From the NCBI RefSeq assembly GCF_003387475.1, contig NZ_QUNO01000003.1, forward strand, positions 186,001-250,000: 64,000 nt of DNA. Direction: 5' to 3'. The translations under genes and the position numbers were made by a program. Position 1 is the stretch's first letter, and every line of letters starts with the position of its first letter. The notes beneath the pieces were generated by a model that was not told the origin of the DNA, did no database searches, and saw only the letters and a list, made by a program, of their open reading frames with translations. The DNA comes from Kutzneria buriramensis. GTDB lineage: Bacteria; Actinomycetota; Actinomycetes; Mycobacteriales; Pseudonocardiaceae. Of the stretch, positions 61,401-64,000 are shown piece after piece.

Positions 61401-61442
61401 CGTTCCCCATTGTCCCCTATGACCGCTCCCCGATGCCAGTCC

Positions 61443-61660
61443 ACCCCCGCGAGTCGCGCTCTCGGACAGGGCGGATGTAGGGAAAATGCAGAAACGAGCC
61501 TCGGGTCTCACATCTGCCTGAGGCCGACATTGGGTGTGTCTGGGGGCGAGACTCGCCGGCGTGTGTGGGAAGAACGGGTTCGGTGTGATGCTGGGCGGGA
61601 CTCGCGGGGGTGTGCCCGAGAGGTGCATTCGGTGTGTCCGAGAGCGCGACTCGCGGGGGT
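61443..61660. repeat. Repeat-rich intergenic stretch with 49-bp period and 25-base inverted copies
   Basis: A 25-base unit at 61443-61467 recurs as an exact inverted copy at 61636-61660. Between them are two degenerate direct copies, so GACTCGC occurs at 61550, 61599 and 61648, exactly 49 bases apart. Each is preceded by GGTGTG and followed by GGGTGTG-like sequence. No gene or ribosome site is present. Confidence 0.85.
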
Positions 61661-61698
61661 TGTGCTGGGACGTGGCACGGCGTGACACGATTGATCCC

Positions 61699-62007
61699 GT
61701 GATCCTCACGATCGCCGAGATGCGGATCCGGGCCGGCTGCGAGGGCGACTTCGCCGCCGCCGCGCGGGACGCGATCGAGCACATCCTGGCCAGCCCCGGC
61801 TGCCGGTCGGCCAAGCTGACCCGCAGCGTCGAGGACCCGTGCCGGTACCTGGTGATCACCGAGTGGGACTCGCTCGAGGCCCACACCCAGCGCTTCTACC
61901 ACTCCGAGCACCTCGCCAACTGGCGCACCGCGGTCAGCGAGTACTTCGACGAGCCGCCGATGGTCGAGCACGTCAGCGAGGTGCTGGACACTCGGGGAGA
62001 GTCTTGA
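61699..62007 (+). CDS. Antibiotic-biosynthesis-monooxygenase (ABM) domain protein
   Basis: This 102-aa dimeric alpha/beta-barrel protein has the ABM pattern [20 protein letters not shown] near the N-terminus, the middle [16 protein letters not shown] and the strand [17 protein letters not shown]. Members are cofactor-free oxygenases or haem-degrading/stress proteins. GTG 61699 is the only sensible start after the repeats. The stop overlaps the TTG of the next gene (TTGA), so both are cotranslated. Confidence 0.83.
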   Translation: MILTIAEMRIRAGCEGDFAAAARDAIEHILASPGCRSAKLTRSVEDPCRYLVITEWDSLEAHTQRFYHSEHLANWRTAVSEYFDEPPMVEHVSEVLDTRGES

Positions 62008-64000
62008 CCAGGCAGAAGTGGCCCGCGTTCGGGGTCGTCGTCCTGCTCCTGCTCGTCGCGGCGGGCGTGTGGTGGGTCAACCGGCCGTCGCCGGAGCCCA
62101 CCGTCGCCTCGCGCGACGTGCTGATCGACGTGGTGGACGGCCCGAACCACGACCAGCCGGTCGAACTGGACGCCACCTTCTACGTCCCGCAGGTCACACC
62201 CGCGCCGGCGGTGCTGGTGTCGCCGGGTTTCGGCCAGACCAAGACCAACCTCGCCGACGACGCGACCGACCTCGCCCGCCGCGGCTTCGCCGTGCTGACG
62301 TACTCGGCCCGCGGCTTCGGCCGCAGCACCGGCCAGATCGCGCTGAACTCGCCGGACTACGAGGTGCAGGACGCCGACCAGCTGATCTCCTGGCTGGCCC
62401 GGCAGCCGGAGGTGCTCCAGGACGGCCCGGACAACCCGCGCGTCGGAGTGATGGGCGGCTCCTACGGCGGCGCGCTGGCCCTGATGCTGGCGGGCCTGGA
62501 CAAGAAGAAGCGGGTCGACGCCGTCGCCTCGCTGATCACGTACAACGACCTCTCCCACGCCCTGCTGCCCAACGCCGCGAGCACCACCCCGCTGGACGGC
62601 TCGACCCCGGGCACGGGCGTCGGCGGCGCGGACGGCGTGTTCAAGAAGGTCTGGGCCGGCAACCTCTTCGGCACGGCCCTGAGCAATATCGGGGGGCCCG
62701 GCATCAACCCCAAGGCCCCGACCTCCTGCGGCCGGTTCCTCAAGGACGTCTGCGACGCGTACACGAAGGTCGCCACCACCGGGCGGGCCGACCAGGCGAC
62801 GGTCGACCTGCTGCGGCGGAACTCGCCGGTGAGCGTCGCCGACCAGATCAGCGTGCCGACGCTGCTGGTGCAGGGCGAGCAGGACACGCTGTTCGGGCTG
62901 GACCAGGCCGACGCCACGGCGAAGCAGCTGGCCAGGAACAACATCCCGGTCAAGGTGGACTGGTACCCCGGCGGCCACGACGGCGGCGCGCCCGGCGACG
63001 ACGTCCGCGGCGACGTCGCCGCCTGGTTCGCCTTCTACCTGATGAAGGGCGACGCCCCCAACCCCGGAACCGGCTTCTCCTACGAGGTCCAGGGCACGAT
63101 CCGGGCCCGCGGCGCGCCGATCACGCGGACGATCACCGCCCTGGACTACCCCGGCCTGCGCGGCGACCGCACGACCCGGCAGCGCGTGAGCCTGTCCGGC
63201 CCGCCGCAGCCGGTCGTCACACCGCCGGGCGGCAGCCCGGCGTCCATCAGCAGCCTGCCCGGCGTCGGCACGGCCCTGCTCGGCGGCTCGTCGACGGCGT
63301 CCAGCCTGGCCGGCAGCCTCGCGATCGACCTGCCCGGCCAGTCCGCGGTGTTCACGAGCGCCCCGCTGGACGCGCCGCTGATGATCGCCGGCTCCACGCT
63401 CACGACCCTGCGCATCGGCGCCGTCCCGAACGCCACCGACTCCGGCGACACCGAGCTGTTCGCCAAGTTGTACGACGTCGGCCCGGACGGCCGGCGGACG
63501 CTGCCGGGCGCGGCGGTCGCGCCGTTCCGGGTGCAGCTGCCGACCAACGGGACGGCGGTGGACGTGAACGTCAGCCTGCCGGGGATCGTCCGGCCGGTCG
63601 CTGCCGGGCACCGCCTGCAACTCGTCGTCACGACCACCGACCAGGCCTATGCCAACGCCACGACCCCATCGGTGCGGACGGTCGCGCTCTCCGGCGCGAT
63701 GTCGCTCCAGGTCCCGGTCGTCACCGGCAGCAGCGCCTCCGGCAGCGGCATCCCGGCCACGCCGGTGATCGGCATCGCGATCATCCTCGGCCTTGCGGTG
63801 CTCGTGGCCACCGTCGCCGCGCTGCGCCGCCGCGGCAGCGACGACGCCGACCCCGAGCTCGCCGACGTACCGATGGTGATCACCGGCCTGACCAAGTCTT
63901 ACCCGGGGCGGCTGACCGCCGTGAAGGAGCTGTCCTTCCGGGTGGAGCACGGCCAGGTGCTGGGCCTGCTCGGACCGAACGGCGCGGGCAAGACCACCAC
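62004..64000 (+). CDS. Alpha/beta-hydrolase (S15/CocE-like) fused to an ABC ATPase, 3'-truncated by window
   Basis: The frame starts with TTG 62004 and stays open to the window end (665 codons). Order: one N-terminal membrane segment (about residues 7-24), an alpha/beta-hydrolase domain (about 40-345) with the nucleophile motif [13 protein letters not shown], and a jelly-roll-like beta domain (about 350-570) as in X-Pro dipeptidyl peptidases. A second membrane segment follows (about 590-612, [20 protein letters not shown]), then the start of an ABC ATPase (from about 625) with Walker [10 protein letters not shown] at the very end. The hydrolase would face outside and the ATPase inside. It may couple hydrolysis to export. 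Confidence 0.85.
   Translation, partial: MTRQKWPAFGVVVLLLLVAAGVWWVNRPSPEPTVASRDVLIDVVDGPNHDQPVELDATFYVPQVTPAPAVLVSPGFGQTKTNLADDATDLARRGFAVLTYSARGFGRSTGQIALNSPDYEVQDADQLISWLARQPEVLQDGPDNPRVGVMGGSYGGALALMLAGLDKKKRVDAVASLITYNDLSHALLPNAASTTPLDGSTPGTGVGGADGVFKKVWAGNLFGTALSNIGGPGINPKAPTSCGRFLKDVCDAYTKVATTGRADQATVDLLRRNSPVSVADQISVPTLLVQGEQDTLFGLDQADATAKQLARNNIPVKVDWYPGGHDGGAPGDDVRGDVAAWFAFYLMKGDAPNPGTGFSYEVQGTIRARGAPITRTITALDYPGLRGDRTTRQRVSLSGPPQPVVTPPGGSPASISSLPGVGTALLGGSSTASSLAGSLAIDLPGQSAVFTSAPLDAPLMIAGSTLTTLRIGAVPNATDSGDTELFAKLYDVGPDGRRTLPGAAVAPFRVQLPTNGTAVDVNVSLPGIVRPVAAGHRLQLVVTTTDQAYANATTPSVRTVALSGAMSLQVPVVTGSSASGSGIPATPVIGIAIILGLAVLVATVAALRRRGSDDADPELADVPMVITGLTKSYPGRLTAVKELSFRVEHGQVLGLLGPNGAGKTT

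Overview
The window is high-GC DNA with strong G/C bias at third codon positions. Gene content points to an actinomycete, most likely of the Pseudonocardiaceae (inference): recA-recX next to a DUF3046 gene, a ShbA-type sigma factor, a mycothiol-dependent-type enzyme, a PPOX F420-type protein, a 6C-like sRNA, DasR-type operators, and the block lppM-metF-polyprenyl synthase known from mycobacteria. No tRNA, rRNA, CRISPR array, transposase or phage gene was seen. The window reads as chromosomal DNA of mixed core and accessory genes. The first gene (phosphotransferase-like) and the last gene (hydrolase-ABC fusion) are cut by the window edges.

Layout. 1-5.3 kb: a PEP/pyruvate-binding protein coupled to two MFS exporters, then a HAD phosphatase and small unknown proteins. 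5.4-7.4 kb: recX, recA and DUF3046; the recA promoter region carries both a LexA box and a RecA-independent (PafBC-type) damage promoter. 7.4-7.9 kb: a gene-free stretch with a 6C-like sRNA and a very long inverted repeat. 7.9-9.3 kb: the folate one-carbon pair cyclodeaminase-folD. 9.3-11.1 kb: a cobalamin riboswitch ahead of cbtB-cbtA and a divergent histidine-phosphatase-like protein. 11.2-18.9 kb: a secreted GH27 glycosidase, an MFS exporter, a membrane Hsp70-like protein with sigma factor ShbA, and a secreted GH18 chitinase; both glycosidases have DasR-like sites upstream. 18.9-23.5 kb: the large helicase Lhr, with a possible damage-type leaderless promoter.

23.6-36.4 kb: ACC deaminase with its GntR-type regulator, a bL12-like membrane protein, a HEPN/maleylpyruvate-isomerase-like operon under a perfect SOS box, YbaK and GNAT proteins, a DUF885 protein, LppM, a small secreted repeat protein, MetF, and a terpenoid operon (GGPP synthase, phytoene desaturase, acyltransferase). 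36.4-47.2 kb: a gene-poor stretch with tiny ORFs, a FUSC transporter with GNAT and LacI genes, phosphoglucomutase, a PPOX protein, and a lipid block (enoyl-CoA hydratase, TetR, MpaB-type oxygenase, divergent acyl-CoA synthetase). 47.2-54.9 kb: a mannoside operon (lipoprotein, two permeases, GH38 alpha-mannosidase, no ATPase) divergent from its LacI regulator, with twin operators between them. 54.9-64 kb: DoxX, HdeD, a RES/Xre-type toxin-antitoxin pair, GNAT plus an S9 peptidase, TerC behind a manganese-type riboswitch, a repeat-rich intergenic stretch, and an ABM monooxygenase coupled to a hydrolase-ABC ATPase fusion.

Several themes recur. DNA-damage control is visible at recA, at the HEPN operon and possibly at lhr. 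Metal and cofactor sensing by RNA occurs at cbtBA and terC. Amino-sugar signalling (DasR) probably controls two extracellular glycosidases. Intergenic DNA carries several repeat families: a 57-bp palindrome in two opposite-facing copies, a 131-bp inverted repeat, a 49-bp-period repeat and a decayed ~50-bp tandem array.
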